Below are positions 16,207 through 24,649 of a stretch of 64,000 bases of DNA, piece after piece. Positions within the stretch are counted from its first letter, which is position 1. Every line of letters begins with the position of its first letter. The stretch is from Duganella sp. BuS-21 (GTDB lineage: Bacteria; Pseudomonadota; Gammaproteobacteria; Burkholderiales; Burkholderiaceae_D): the NCBI GenBank assembly GCA_041874725.1, contig CP097466.1:5642001-5706000 (forward strand), read 5' to 3'. The notes under the pieces are model-generated. The model was not told the DNA's origin. It searched no databases and was given only the letters and a program-made list of their open reading frames with translations. A program made the position numbers and the translations under genes.

Positions 16207-17466
16207 TCAGGCAACGGCGAGCTCGCGGATCGCGGCGACCAGTTTGTCGAGGTCGGCGGTGCGGGTGAACAGGCCGGGGGTGACGCGGATGCAGGCGCCG
16301 CCGACCGGGCCTTTGCGCATCACCGTGAATACGCCGTACTGCTCCACCAGCCGGTTCACCAGCGCCACATTGGCTTCCGGCGTGGTGTGCCCGCGCACCC
16401 GGAACGACGTCACCGCACCGTAGGTTCCGGCATCGTCCGGCGTCAGCACCTGAATGCTGGGCAGGTCGCGTACCTGATGCACCCAATAGTCGCGCAACTC
16501 GCGCAGGCGGCGACCGCGATTGGCGAGGCCGATTTCCTCGTGCAGCTTGAGCGCCGCAGGAATCGTCATCAGCGCGGCGGCATTCACCGTCCCGGAATGC
16601 ACGCGCGAGCGGGTGTCGGTGACAGCAAAATCTTCATCGCCGCGCTCCACGCCGATATCGGCCAAGCGCTCTTTGCGAATGTACAGGAAGCCCGTACCTA
16701 AAGGCGCTCCAACCCACTTGTGCAAATTGGCGCCGATGAAATCCGCGCCCAGGTCCGGCAGCTTGAAATCGAGCTGTCCCCACGATTGCGCCACATCGAC
16801 AATAACGTCGACCCCGCGCGACTTGGCCAGCTTGACGATGTCCGCCACCGGCAGCACAAAACCGGTGCGGTGATTGAGATGTGTGAGCAGCAGCAACCGG
16901 GTGCGCGGATGCTGGCGCAGCGCCTTCTCGTACACGTCGATGGCGGCCTGGCGCGACACCGGCTCCGGGATCTGCACCAGCGCCACCTTGGCGCCGTGGC
17001 GCTGCGCCAGGGCGTTCATGGCGTACTGCATGGCGTCGTAATCGAGATTGCAGTACATGATGGTGTCGCCCCGCTTCAGCAGGCGGTAGTTGCTGATCAG
17101 GTTTTGCAGCGACTCGGTGGCGCCGCGCGTGATCGCCAATTCCTCCGCCGCCACGCCGGTGTGCAACGCCAGCTGCGCGCGGATCTGCTCCATGCCGGCT
17201 TGATCGAACTGCCGGCGCAGGTGGAAGGAACTGTAGCGGTTCAGGTAATCGATATTACGCTTGAACTCTTCCGCCACCGGCCGCGCCATGATGCCGTAGT
17301 AGCCATTCTCCAGATTGACGAAATCGCTGGCGACGTCGTAGCTCTGGGCGATGCGCTCCCAGTCCGCCGCCGACGAAGGCGCCGCGTACAGGTCCGTCGC
17401 CGCCAGCGCCGTCAACCCCGCCGCAGCGCCCAGCAGCTTGCGCCGGTTCACTTGATGTGCATTCAT
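16207..17466 (-). CDS. Tat-exported class V aminotransferase-fold (isopenicillin N epimerase-like) enzyme
   Basis: A 419-residue PLP enzyme. ADFIGANLHKWVGAPLGTGFLY contains the PLP-binding Lys, and VDVIVDVAQSWGQLDF the Asp/Gln pocket. The N-terminus NRRKLLGAAAGLTALAATDLYAA is a twin-arginine signal, so the folded cofactor-loaded enzyme is probably exported. Relatives are annotated as aminotransferase class V or isopenicillin N epimerase; the substrate is unknown. The ATG at 17466 follows GGGAG, and the longer frame upstream is not needed. It is divergent from a LysR regulator 105 bp away, its likely controller. Confidence 0.88.
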   Translation of the reverse strand: MNAHQVNRRKLLGAAAGLTALAATDLYAAPSSAADWERIAQSYDVASDFVNLENGYYGIMARPVAEEFKRNIDYLNRYSSFHLRRQFDQAGMEQIRAQLALHTGVAAEELAITRGATESLQNLISNYRLLKRGDTIMYCNLDYDAMQYAMNALAQRHGAKVALVQIPEPVSRQAAIDVYEKALRQHPRTRLLLLTHLNHRTGFVLPVADIVKLAKSRGVDVIVDVAQSWGQLDFKLPDLGADFIGANLHKWVGAPLGTGFLYIRKERLADIGVERGDEDFAVTDTRSRVHSGTVNAAALMTIPAALKLHEEIGLANRGRRLRELRDYWVHQVRDLPSIQVLTPDDAGTYGAVTSFRVRGHTTPEANVALVNRLVEQYGVFTVMRKGPVGGACIRVTPGLFTRTADLDKLVAAIRELAVA

Positions 17467-17571
17467 GCCCGCCACTCCCAGAGATTGATATTGAAGCATA
17501 GTATAAAGAGCCGCACCGTCCATGCATGAGCTATCATTTATCATCCCATAAATATTTGTTATAGATGCAGA

Positions 17572-18528
17572 ATGCTTAGCCGCGAAATCGAAATCTTCCG
17601 CGTAGTGATGACCACCGGATCGGCCACCAAAGCCGCCAAGCTGATGAACCTGACCCAGCCCGCCATCAGCCAATCGCTGCGGCGCCTGGAGGCGTTCGCG
17701 GGACTGGAGCTGTTCCAGCGCAGCAGCGGCAAGCTGCGACCCACGCAGGAGGCCAACGCGCTGCTGGCGGAAGTGGAGCGCCACTTCGTCGGCATGGAAG
17801 TGATCGAACAGCGCATCCGTGCGCTGCGCCAGTTCGGCACCGGCCGCATGCGCATCGCCAGCTTCCCAGGTGTCGGCGTCGGCTTCCTGCCGCGCGTGCT
17901 GGCGGACATCTCGCGCGAACGGGAACGCACCCTGGTATCACTGCAGATTATGGCCTCGCCCGACGTCCGCAAACGCATTCTCAGCAACGAGGCGGAGCTG
18001 GGCGTGGTGGCGGACGACGTCTCCACCAAGGGCATCGAAGCAACTTTATTCGCACATTACTTCGGCGTGGTCGCCCTGCCCGCCGGTCACGCGCTGGCGC
18101 GGCACAAGCGCATCACGCCGGCCATGCTGGGAAAGCATCCCTTCATCGCCCTGAACCCGGACGACAGCGTTAGCCTGCGGCTGGACCGAATCTGCCGCAG
18201 CCACGGCGTGGAACTGCGCACCGTGGTGGAGTGCCCGTTCACCATCAGCCAGTGCGAACTGGTACGCAACGAGGTGGGCATCGCCATCGTCAACCCGATC
18301 ACCGCCTGCGACTACCTGCATGCGGGACTGGTGTTCCGGCCCTTCTCCGAACGCCTGACCTACACCTCGCTCACGGTACAACCGGCCGGCCAGCCGGCAT
18401 CGTCCTTCGTGCGCGTGATGCTGGGCGCCATGCGCAAGCGACTGGAAGTGGACATGCACACGCTGGCGCAAGCGATGGACGGCGGCGAACACGCGGGCGC
18501 GCTGCACAGCTTCAGTCATTTGGATTGA
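17572..18528 (+). CDS. LysR-family transcriptional regulator
   Basis: A 318-residue regulator. The N-terminal winged HTH (residues 4-62) contains TGSATKAAKLMNLTQPAISQSLRRLEAFAGLELFQR. It is followed by a type 2 periplasmic-like effector domain (MRIASFPGVGVGFLPRVLADI onward). Divergent from the Tat aminotransferase gene; LysR proteins usually control the divergent neighbour. The effector is unknown. Confidence 0.92.
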   Translation: MLSREIEIFRVVMTTGSATKAAKLMNLTQPAISQSLRRLEAFAGLELFQRSSGKLRPTQEANALLAEVERHFVGMEVIEQRIRALRQFGTGRMRIASFPGVGVGFLPRVLADISRERERTLVSLQIMASPDVRKRILSNEAELGVVADDVSTKGIEATLFAHYFGVVALPAGHALARHKRITPAMLGKHPFIALNPDDSVSLRLDRICRSHGVELRTVVECPFTISQCELVRNEVGIAIVNPITACDYLHAGLVFRPFSERLTYTSLTVQPAGQPASSFVRVMLGAMRKRLEVDMHTLAQAMDGGEHAGALHSFSHLD

Positions 18529-18550
18529 AATGACTCGCCGGTGGAACATC

Positions 18551-18943
18551 TCAAAGTACGAAAGCGCTGATCTCGATATTTTCCGCAGCCGGACGAACGA
18601 TTTTTTTAATACCATGTCCGGCATTGCTTTCGACGATCACATGCACCAAACCCAGGTCAGCGAGCTTCGCGATATCTTTTGAAACCGCGCTGGGGTCGCG
18701 CTGCGCGGCGGCTGCAAGCTCCGCGATAGATCGCGTGCCGGACTTGGAAAGACGTAGTAGTTCAAATCGTTTTGGCGTCAAGACGGTCATAAACGTCTCA
18801 AACTTATGAGCACGTATCGTCACCGCATGCGGGATCGGCGTTTGGCTATCGATAGCTCGTGCTACCGCCTTGCCTTGCGTAGCGCGCGCATCGAACCCTT
18901 GGAAGTCATCCATCGTCACTTTGGTTTGCTTACTGCTGACCAT
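18551..18943 (-). CDS. HVO_A0114-type HTH DNA-binding protein (antitoxin-like)
   Basis: A 130-residue protein with a MarR-like winged HTH: FMTVLTPKRFELLRLSKSGTRSIAELAAAAQRDPSAVSKDIAKLADLGLV at about residues 49-98. In other genomes such proteins are the antitoxin partner of a small toxin gene just upstream. Here no intact toxin is seen: the 130 bp upstream on this strand hold only a short out-of-frame stretch. The ATG at 18943 is chosen because GAGAAT precedes it and the family begins there. Confidence 0.75.
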   Translation of the reverse strand: MVSSKQTKVTMDDFQGFDARATQGKAVARAIDSQTPIPHAVTIRAHKFETFMTVLTPKRFELLRLSKSGTRSIAELAAAAQRDPSAVSKDIAKLADLGLVHVIVESNAGHGIKKIVRPAAENIEISAFVL

Positions 18944-19074
18944 TGCGATTCTCCATTGACAAACTCTGAGCGATGCGGCGGCGAATAACCGATCAAATAA
19001 TAGCGCAGTCTGCGCCTCCTGCGCGACGCACCGAGCCACATCGCTCTGATGGCAGACGCGAAGCCAGGCAGTGT

Positions 19075-20307
19075 ATGCTTCTCTCCATGGACTCCCTCAC
19101 CGCCGCTGCAGCCAAGGCGCTCGCCGCTGGCGACGCCCTCGGCGCCCTCAAACATGTCGCCCTGCGCGACGACCCGCCAGCCCTGGCGCTACGCGGCATC
19201 GCCATGGCCCAGCTGGGCGAACATCCGCGCGCACGCGAACTGCTGAAGCGCGCCGCGCGCGGCTTCGGTTCGCATGAAGCATTGGCACGCGCCCGCTGCG
19301 TTGTGGCCGAAGCCGAAGTGGCGCTGGCAATGCGCGACCTCGGCGGCACGCCGCGCGCGCTGATGGCCGCGGTGACCGCGCTCGAAGCCCATGACGACCA
19401 CGCCAACGCCGTCCACGCGCGCCTCATCGCTGTACGCAAGCTCTTGTTACTGGGCCAGCTGGATGCAGCGGAAACCGAACTCTCCCACCTGAACGGCCGC
19501 CCACTGCCGCCGGCACTGGCGGCCACGGCCGAACTGGCATCGGCGGAACTGGGCCTGCGCTCCCTGAACGTGGCGCCGGCGCGCGCCGCACTCGAACGCG
19601 CACACGCGGCGGCACAACGCGCCCGCGTCCCCGCGCTGCTCGCGGAAGTGGAAGAAGCCCGCAGCGCACTCAGCCACCCTGCCGCGCGCCAACTGTCCGC
19701 CGGCAATGCACGCGCACTGCGACTGGACGAAGTGGCCGACCTGCTCGACTCCGACGCATTGGTGATCGACGGCTGCCGCCGTGGCATCTGCGCCGGCGCG
19801 CAATGGCAGCCGTTGGCGCGCAGGCCCGTGCTGTTCGCACTGGCACGAGTCCTGGCCGAAGCCTGGCCCGGCGACATCGACCGCGAAACACTGATCGACA
19901 ACGCCTTCAATACCCAGCAACCCGACGAAACCCACCGCGCCCGCCTGCGGGTGGAAATCGGCCGCCTGCGCGCGCTGCTCAGGCCCATGGCCGAGATCGT
20001 GGCGACGCCGCGCGGCTTCGTGCTGCGTCCGCTGGACGGGCGCGAGGTGGCGCTGCTGGCGCCGCCCATCGACGGCGAACAGGCCTCGCTGATCGCCCTG
20101 CTGTCCGACGGCGCAGCCTGGTCGACCTCAGCCCTGGCCCTGGCGCTGAACGCCAGCCAGCGCACCGTACAGCGCGCCCTGGCCGAGCTAGAGGCGGACG
20201 GCCGCGTGCGCGCCATCGGCCGCACCCGCACCCGACGCTGGCTGGCGCCGCCGCTGGCCGGATACACGACAATCTTGTTACTCCCTGCCGCATTGCAAAT
20301 GGCATAA
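19075..20307 (+). CDS. TPR-like HTH transcriptional regulator
   Basis: A 410-residue protein. Residues 1-200 are Ala-rich, TPR-like helical repeats. About 225-320 looks like a winged helix of the OmpR/SARP type (REAL-like QPDETHRARLRVEIGRLRALLRP). About 345-390 contains a second wHTH (WSTSALALALNASQRTVQRALAELEADGRVRAIGR). It probably regulates the adjacent gene (propeller protein, 46 bp downstream), by position only. The start may be the ATG at 19075 or 19087; neither has a strong ribosome site. Confidence 0.75.
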   Translation: MLLSMDSLTAAAAKALAAGDALGALKHVALRDDPPALALRGIAMAQLGEHPRARELLKRAARGFGSHEALARARCVVAEAEVALAMRDLGGTPRALMAAVTALEAHDDHANAVHARLIAVRKLLLLGQLDAAETELSHLNGRPLPPALAATAELASAELGLRSLNVAPARAALERAHAAAQRARVPALLAEVEEARSALSHPAARQLSAGNARALRLDEVADLLDSDALVIDGCRRGICAGAQWQPLARRPVLFALARVLAEAWPGDIDRETLIDNAFNTQQPDETHRARLRVEIGRLRALLRPMAEIVATPRGFVLRPLDGREVALLAPPIDGEQASLIALLSDGAAWSTSALALALNASQRTVQRALAELEADGRVRAIGRTRTRRWLAPPLAGYTTILLLPAALQMA

Positions 20308-20353
20308 AGTGCTCTTGCGGCGCCGATTTCGGGCGCATCCACAGGAGACTACG

Positions 20354-21025
20354 ATGACCAGCAACACCAGCAAACTCGCCGAACCAGCCCTGCGTCCTGC
20401 CGAAATCGTGCGCGAATACGGCCCCTTCCCGGACGCCGACAGCATCGCCGGCGTCACCCACGACGGCAAGCGCGTCTGGGCCGCCACCGGCAAGCGCCTG
20501 ATCGCCTTCGACCCGGCCAGCGGCGACCCGGCCGATTCCCTGCCCTGCGCCTGCGACGCCGGCACCGCCTTCGACGGCACCCATCTATATCAGATCGCCG
20601 AACGGCGCATCGACAAGATCGACCCGGCCAGCGGCAAGGTGGTGGCGTCGATCCCCGCCCCCGGCGACGGCAACGACTCCGGCATGGCGTGGGCCGAGGG
20701 CAGCCTGTGGGTCGGCCAATACCGCGACCGCAAGATCCACCAGATCGACCCGGCCAGCGGCAAGATCCTGCGCACCATCGACTCCAAGCGCTTCGTCACC
20801 GGCGTGACCTGGGTCGACGGCCAACTGTGGCATGGCACCTGGGAAAACGACGAGAGCGAACTGCTCCGCGTAGATCCGGCCGACGGCGCCGTGCTGGAAC
20901 GGCTGGGCATGCCGCCCGGCGTCAACATCAGCGGTCTCGAATCCGACGGCGCCGACCTGTTCTACGCCGGCGGCGGTTCCAGCGGCAAGGTGCGCGCCGT
21001 GCGCCGTCCCAAAGCAGCAGCTTGA
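20354..21025 (+). CDS. Beta-propeller protein (glutamine cyclotransferase/SMP-30-like)
   Basis: A 223-residue cytoplasmic protein made of repeated blades: DGKRVWAATGKRLIAFDPASGD, DGTHLYQIAERRIDKIDPASGKVV, EGSLWVGQYRDRKIHQIDPASGKIL and DGQLWHGTWENDESELLRVDPADGAVL. The repeated IDPASGK turn is characteristic of YncE/SMP-30/glutamine-cyclotransferase-like propellers. CAGGAGA precedes the ATG. No catalytic residues can be assigned. Confidence 0.75.
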   Translation: MTSNTSKLAEPALRPAEIVREYGPFPDADSIAGVTHDGKRVWAATGKRLIAFDPASGDPADSLPCACDAGTAFDGTHLYQIAERRIDKIDPASGKVVASIPAPGDGNDSGMAWAEGSLWVGQYRDRKIHQIDPASGKILRTIDSKRFVTGVTWVDGQLWHGTWENDESELLRVDPADGAVLERLGMPPGVNISGLESDGADLFYAGGGSSGKVRAVRRPKAAA

Positions 21026-21044
21026 TCACGACAGGGGCAGAATC

Positions 21045-21977
21045 ATGAACCAGACACATCACCCCGTCGCCTCCGCAGACGCATGGCTGGCGGCACGCAA
21101 AACGCTGCTGGCGCGCGAAAAAGAACTGACGCACATGAAGGACCAGCTCGCCCGCGAACGCCGCGCGCTGCCGTGGCTGCGCATCGACAAGCACTACGTG
21201 TTCGACACGCCATCCGGCCCGCGCACGCTGGCGGAACTGTTCGACGGCCGCCGGCAACTGCTGGTGCAGCACTTCATGTTCACGCCGGGCGCCGAGCAAG
21301 GCTGCAAGAGCTGCTCGTACATGGCAGACCACACCAACGGCGCTGTGCCGCATCTGGCGCAGCGCGACACCACCGTGGTGGCGATCTCGCGCGCACCGCT
21401 GGCCGACCTGCACGGGTTGAACCCTGCGACCGGCTGGCTCTTCGCCGCCGCACGCGGCGTGCAGTCGCGCGACAGCAGGCAGGCGCTACGCGCCCTGGTG
21501 CCAATAGCGGCCGGCCACATGGCGTCGGTCGCGCTGGTGGCGGCTGCGCTGGCGTTCGGGCTGGTGACGGATCGCGCGATGCTGCGCTGGATAGCGGCCG
21601 GATTGTTCGTCGGGCTGCTGGCGCATTACCTGTGGCGGCGCGTCAACCGGCCACCCCGCAAGCCGGGTGGCCAGGCTGCACTGATGCTATGGTCGTTCAT
21701 GATGTCAACCGCACACGGCGCAGGCTTGATGCTGGTGCCGGCGTTGATTCCACTCTGCCTGTCCGATACGCCGGCCCGGGAGATCACCACATCCGGCTCC
21801 ATCACCATGGCTCTAGCTGCCGTCGGCCTCCACACTGCCGCGATGCTGGCCGTCACAGGTGTGATCGCAGCCGTAGCCTGCCGCTTCACCTCCGGCCACG
21901 GCGCTGTGCTAACATTGTTGCTAATTTTATTTAGCAAAGCCCACACGGGAATTGCAGCGGCAACGGGAAGGAGCTAG
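21045..21977 (+). CDS. Chimeric protein: DUF899 N-terminal half joined to an integral membrane protein
   Basis: A 310-residue frame. Residues 8-125 match the thioredoxin-like DUF899 family (LAARKTLLAREKELTHMKDQLARERRALPW; GCKSCSYMADHTNGAVPHLAQRDTTVVAISRAPLADLHG). DUF899 then ends abruptly, where relatives continue for roughly 100 more residues. From about residue 127 (NPATGWLFAAARGVQSRDSRQ) it becomes a polytopic membrane protein with about five hydrophobic segments and LWSFMMSTAHGAGLMLVPAL. The frame stays open across the join, suggesting an in-frame deletion that fused two genes. Whether the product works is unknown. Confidence 0.7.
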   Translation: MNQTHHPVASADAWLAARKTLLAREKELTHMKDQLARERRALPWLRIDKHYVFDTPSGPRTLAELFDGRRQLLVQHFMFTPGAEQGCKSCSYMADHTNGAVPHLAQRDTTVVAISRAPLADLHGLNPATGWLFAAARGVQSRDSRQALRALVPIAAGHMASVALVAAALAFGLVTDRAMLRWIAAGLFVGLLAHYLWRRVNRPPRKPGGQAALMLWSFMMSTAHGAGLMLVPALIPLCLSDTPAREITTSGSITMALAAVGLHTAAMLAVTGVIAAVACRFTSGHGAVLTLLLILFSKAHTGIAAATGRS

Positions 21978-21982
21978 CGGGT

Positions 21983-22261
21983 ATGAACAACTTTATCAAC
22001 GGCGTTTTCGTTGAAGATGAAAATGGGTTTGTGTATGCAGACTCGGGCTATCTTGATGCCGAACAAGTGGAAATCAAAACCGAACTTGTTTATCAGCTCC
22101 AGCAACTCATAGATGATCTCGGGATACCGCATTCGCAGGCGGCAGAACTCATCGGCAAGCCTGAATCCTGGCTGTCCAATCTACTGGACGGGAAGATCCG
22201 CGACATCAGCCAAACGACCATCCGCGAAAGCCTGGTCCGACTCAGCAGCCTGCATTTGTAA
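21983..22261 (+). CDS. XRE-family HTH protein, antitoxin-like
   Basis: A 92-residue protein. The C-terminal half is a Cro/CI-type HTH (LVYQLQQLIDDLGIPHSQAAELIGKPESWLSNLLDGKIRDISQTTI). A short N-terminal arm (GFVYADSGYLDAEQVEIK) is typical of HigA-type regulators in toxin-antitoxin modules. No toxin gene is adjacent. AAGGAG lies about ten bases before the ATG. Confidence 0.75.
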   Translation: MNNFINGVFVEDENGFVYADSGYLDAEQVEIKTELVYQLQQLIDDLGIPHSQAAELIGKPESWLSNLLDGKIRDISQTTIRESLVRLSSLHL

Positions 22262-22472
22262 GCGTTGAGTCCAGCTCCGCAACAAATCGCTCCACCATAT
22301 CGCGATCGCGATCTGTCTTAATGTTTTCCTCAAACGCGACAGACGTAATGGCAACCAACTGAACCAGACGCATTTGGTCCGGTCGCTTCCATGAGCGATG
22401 GCCCATGATTCTAAGGGCCTCGCTCCAGTTCGATACAGTACAAATTATAGCCATCAATATAGACAGCAACAC
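22242..22472 (-). CDS. Possible small hypothetical protein
   Basis: A 76-codon frame overlapping the convergent XRE gene by 20 bases. The C-terminal part (RPDQMRLVQLVAITSVAFEENIKTDRDRDMVERFVAELDSTL) has a normal amphipathic composition unlike a random shadow, but no family is recognised. No clear ribosome site is seen. It may be a real accessory gene or a remnant. Confidence 0.3.
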   Translation of the reverse strand: MLLSILMAIICTVSNWSEALRIMGHRSWKRPDQMRLVQLVAITSVAFEENIKTDRDRDMVERFVAELDSTLTNAGC

Positions 22473-22520
22473 TTATGGGAAATGACGAGTTATCGGACAC
22501 AGCCATACCTCTCGGATGTG

Positions 22521-22695
22521 AAAAAGCCGCCCAAAGAGCGTAATGCCGTTAAGTTAAGCGATGTCGTCCCGGCGAAAGCCGGGATCCATGCTGAGTTAGC
22601 CGGGCATGCACCTCATGGATTCCCGCATTCGCGGGAATGACGAAGCCTATTTTCAGCTTAACTTAACTGCATTAGCCCAAAGAGCGGCTTTTCCG
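22521..22695. terminator. Terminator hairpin split by MITE copy 1
   Basis: Removing the element and one copy of its 12-bp duplication restores AAAAAGCCGC-CCAAAGA-GCGGCTTTT, a Rho-independent-type hairpin. Left arm 22521-22540, right arm 22675-22695. It lies downstream of the XRE gene. Confidence 0.7.
22541..22674. mobile_element. Terminator-targeting MITE, copy 1
   Basis: A 134-bp element beginning TAATGCCGTTAAGTTAAGC and ending with its inverted complement (one mismatch). GCCCAAAGAGCG is directly repeated on both sides (22529-22540 and 22675-22686) as a 12-bp target duplication. Two internal palindromes (around CCCGGCGAAAGCCGGG and CCCGCATTCGCGGG) lie between the terminal repeats. It has no coding capacity. 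Near-identical copies are at 28254 and 41378. Confidence 0.9.
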
Positions 22696-22801
22696 TCCCA
22701 AGTAAAAGCCAACTGAATGACGCTACAAGGGATGAGTTGTACGTTCATCGTACTCGTGGCCCGTCATGCTGTCAATAAGCTGTCAAATTTGAAAGGACAA
22801 C

Positions 22802-22838
22802 AAAAAAACCGCTTCCTCCGAAGAGAAAGCGGGTTTTT
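22802..22838 (-). terminator. Rho-independent terminator, probably the original tRNA-Thr terminator
   Basis: CCGCTT.../AAGCGG stem flanked by A and T runs, so it can act on either strand. It sits just beyond the second att-like repeat, where the tRNA's own terminator would be expected before the element integrated. Confidence 0.65.
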
Positions 22839-22848
22839 TTGATGAATC

Positions 22849-22872
22849 CTTGGTGCGCTTGCCGGAATCGAA
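22849..22872. repeat. att-like repeat of the tRNA-Thr 3' end (distal site)
   Basis: CTTGGTG-CGCTTGCCGGAATCGAA repeats the tRNA-Thr 3' end (23417-23441) with a single-base deletion. It lies immediately beyond the truncated integrase frame, as expected for a prophage- or island-type att site. Confidence 0.7.
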
Positions 22873-22876
22873 TTCC

Positions 22877-23296
22877 CTATGAAGAGAACACATTCGACAA
22901 TAGGTTCATTTCCCGAGTCACCGAGCCAGGGGCAACCTGCTTGAGCCGCTGATCGCGCCATGCCGCCACGTGCGTAGTGTTGACGTCTGCCATTTTGACC
23001 TTGCCGAGATCGGTGCCCGCCATAGCGGCCAGGCGCAGCGCCTCCCAGCGATATCCACGTTTGTTCTTCGACACCTCAAGCTCGTACTTCTCGAAGGCGT
23101 CGGCACAGGTCTTAGTGAGTCCAAGCTTGCCCCTTGGTGTGGCCACCCGCTGCTCGGCCTCCCAGGCCAAGGCGGCCGCTTTGGTGTCGAAGGTGCCGGA
23201 GACGCGCTTTCCATCGACCTGCACGCGGTGGATCCATTTCGCACCTAGTTTTTGGCTACCGCCATTTATGCCATTTCCTATGCCATTTTCTGCCAC
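22877..23296 (-). pseudogene. Truncated tyrosine recombinase (integrase) N-terminal fragment
   Basis: About 139 codons from a GTG at 23296. They cover the N-terminal arm-binding part (KWIHRVQVDGKRVSGTFDTKAAALAWEAEQRVATP) and most of the SAM-like core-binding domain (TCADAFEKYELEVSKNKRGYRWEALRL...VTREMNLLSNVFSS). The catalytic domain with its R-H-R-Y residues is absent; the frame stops five bases from the att-like repeat. It lies next to tRNA-Thr and points away from it, as integrases of tRNA-inserted elements do. Non-functional remnant. Confidence 0.85.
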
Positions 23297-23349
23297 TTGG
23301 TATGAGGATAATGCCGGAAAAGGCCGGTAATTGCAAAACGGCTGGACAT

Positions 23350-23394
23350 AAAAAAACCGCCTTCCCTCTATGAAAACAGGGTAAGGCGGTTTTT
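23350..23394 (-). terminator. Terminator downstream of tRNA-Thr
   Basis: AAAAACCGCCTT/AAGGCGGTTTTT inverted repeat with a long U-run on the minus strand, 25 bp beyond the tRNA 3' end. It resembles the hairpin at 22802, so the tRNA end and terminator appear duplicated on both sides of the integrase remnant. Confidence 0.75.
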
Positions 23395-23416
23395 GCCGGA
23401 ACTTGCCGGAATGTCT

Positions 23417-23441
23417 CTTGGTGCCGCTTGCCGGAATCGAA
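23417..23441. repeat. att-like repeat (proximal site, inside tRNA-Thr 3' end)
   Basis: CTTGGTGCCGCTTGCCGGAATCGAA covers the CCA end, acceptor strand and part of the T arm. It matches 22849-22872 apart from one base. Confidence 0.7.
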
Positions 23442-23494
23442 CTGGCGACCTTTTCATTACGAATGAACTGCTCTACCAACTGAGCTAAAGCGGC
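23419..23494 (-). tRNA. tRNA-Thr (anticodon CGT)
   Basis: 76 nt including the encoded CCA. The acceptor GCCGCTT pairs with AAGCGGC, the D arm is GCTC/GAGC, and the anticodon loop TTCGTAA gives CGT, reading ACG. The T loop is TTCGATT. One A-C mismatch occurs in the T stem. Its 3' end served as the integration site of the decayed element downstream. Confidence 0.95.
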
Positions 23495-23600
23495 GACGAC
23501 CCGCATTCTAACAAATAACTTCCGCAATACGCTAGTGCAAATCCGATAAATTTCACCAACGATGCAAAAATAGCATTGCTTTGCGGGTCTACTGCGCTAA

Positions 23601-24605
23601 TCAGCCCTCGCTATGGTAGCCGGTCACCACCGCCACCTCATCGCGCGAGCCCAGGAACACCGGCACGCGCTGGTGCAGCTTGTGCGGCTGGATGTCCATG
23701 ATACGTTGCTTGCCGTCAGTGGCCGCGCCGCCTGCCTGCTCGACGATGAACGCCATCGGGTTCGCTTCATACATCAAGCGCAGCTTGCCTGGCATGGAGG
23801 TATCGCGCGTGTCGGCCGGGTACATGAAGATGCCGCCGCGATTCAGGATACGGTGCACGTCCGCCACCATCGAAGCGATCCAGCGCATGTTGAAGTTGGT
23901 GCCGCGCGGGCCGGTGTCGCCGGCCAGCAGTTCGCTGATGTAGCGCTGCACCGGCGCGTGCCAGTGGCGCTGGTTCGACATGTTGATCGCGAATTCCTTG
24001 GTGGTCGCCGGGATCTTGATGTCGCGCTGGGTCAGCACCCACGAGCCCATTTCGCGGTCCAGGGTGAAGCAGTTGACGCCGTTGCCGGTGGTGAGCACCA
24101 GCATGGTCTGCGGGCCGTACACGGCGTAGCCGGCGGCGACTTGCTTGGTGCCTGCCTGCATGAAGTCCGCTTCGGTCGGCTGGTCCATGCCTTCCGGCGC
24201 TTTCAGCACGGAGAAGATGGTGCCGATCGAGACGTTGACGTCGATGTTCGAGGAGCCGTCCAGTGGGTCGAACAGCAGCATGTATTCGCCCTTCGGATAG
24301 CGGTTTGGAATCGGGTGGATCGATTCCATTTCTTCCGACGCCATGGCCGCCAGGTGGCCGCCCCATTCGTTCGCTTCGAGCAGGATTTCGTTGGAGATGA
24401 TGTCCAGCTTTTTCTGCACTTCGCCCTGGATGTTTTCGGTCTCGGCGGTGCCCAGCACTTCGCCCAGCGCGCCCTTGCCCACCGAGTGGCTGATGGTTTT
24501 GCACGCGCGCGCCACCACTTCGATCAACAGGCGCAGTTCGGCCGGGATCGTGTTGTGCAGGCGTTGTTCCTCCACCAGGTATTGTGTAAGGCTGACTCGT
24601 TTCAT
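23601..24605 (-). CDS. fbp: Fructose-1,6-bisphosphatase class 1
   Basis: Hydrolyses fructose-1,6-bisphosphate in gluconeogenesis. It has 334 residues, the normal length. The metal-binding signature [23 protein letters not shown] and the upstream EEME acidic cluster (ASEEMES) are present. Near the C-terminus, the stretch around [20 protein letters not shown] supplies substrate-binding residues. It follows pepN on the same strand with a 73-bp gap containing a palindromic repeat. Co-transcription is possible. Confidence 0.97.
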   Translation of the reverse strand: MKRVSLTQYLVEEQRLHNTIPAELRLLIEVVARACKTISHSVGKGALGEVLGTAETENIQGEVQKKLDIISNEILLEANEWGGHLAAMASEEMESIHPIPNRYPKGEYMLLFDPLDGSSNIDVNVSIGTIFSVLKAPEGMDQPTEADFMQAGTKQVAAGYAVYGPQTMLVLTTGNGVNCFTLDREMGSWVLTQRDIKIPATTKEFAINMSNQRHWHAPVQRYISELLAGDTGPRGTNFNMRWIASMVADVHRILNRGGIFMYPADTRDTSMPGKLRLMYEANPMAFIVEQAGGAATDGKQRIMDIQPHKLHQRVPVFLGSRDEVAVVTGYHSEG

Positions 24606-24649
24606 GTGGTCCCTTGAAGTAGATGTAAATCGTTGATTGTTTGGCTGAG

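Noticed and set aside
18916..19155. A minus-strand frame upstream of the HVO_A0114-type gene as a toxin remnant
   Set aside because: Only the last ~30 residues look protein-like and no toxin family is recognised; too weak to annotate.
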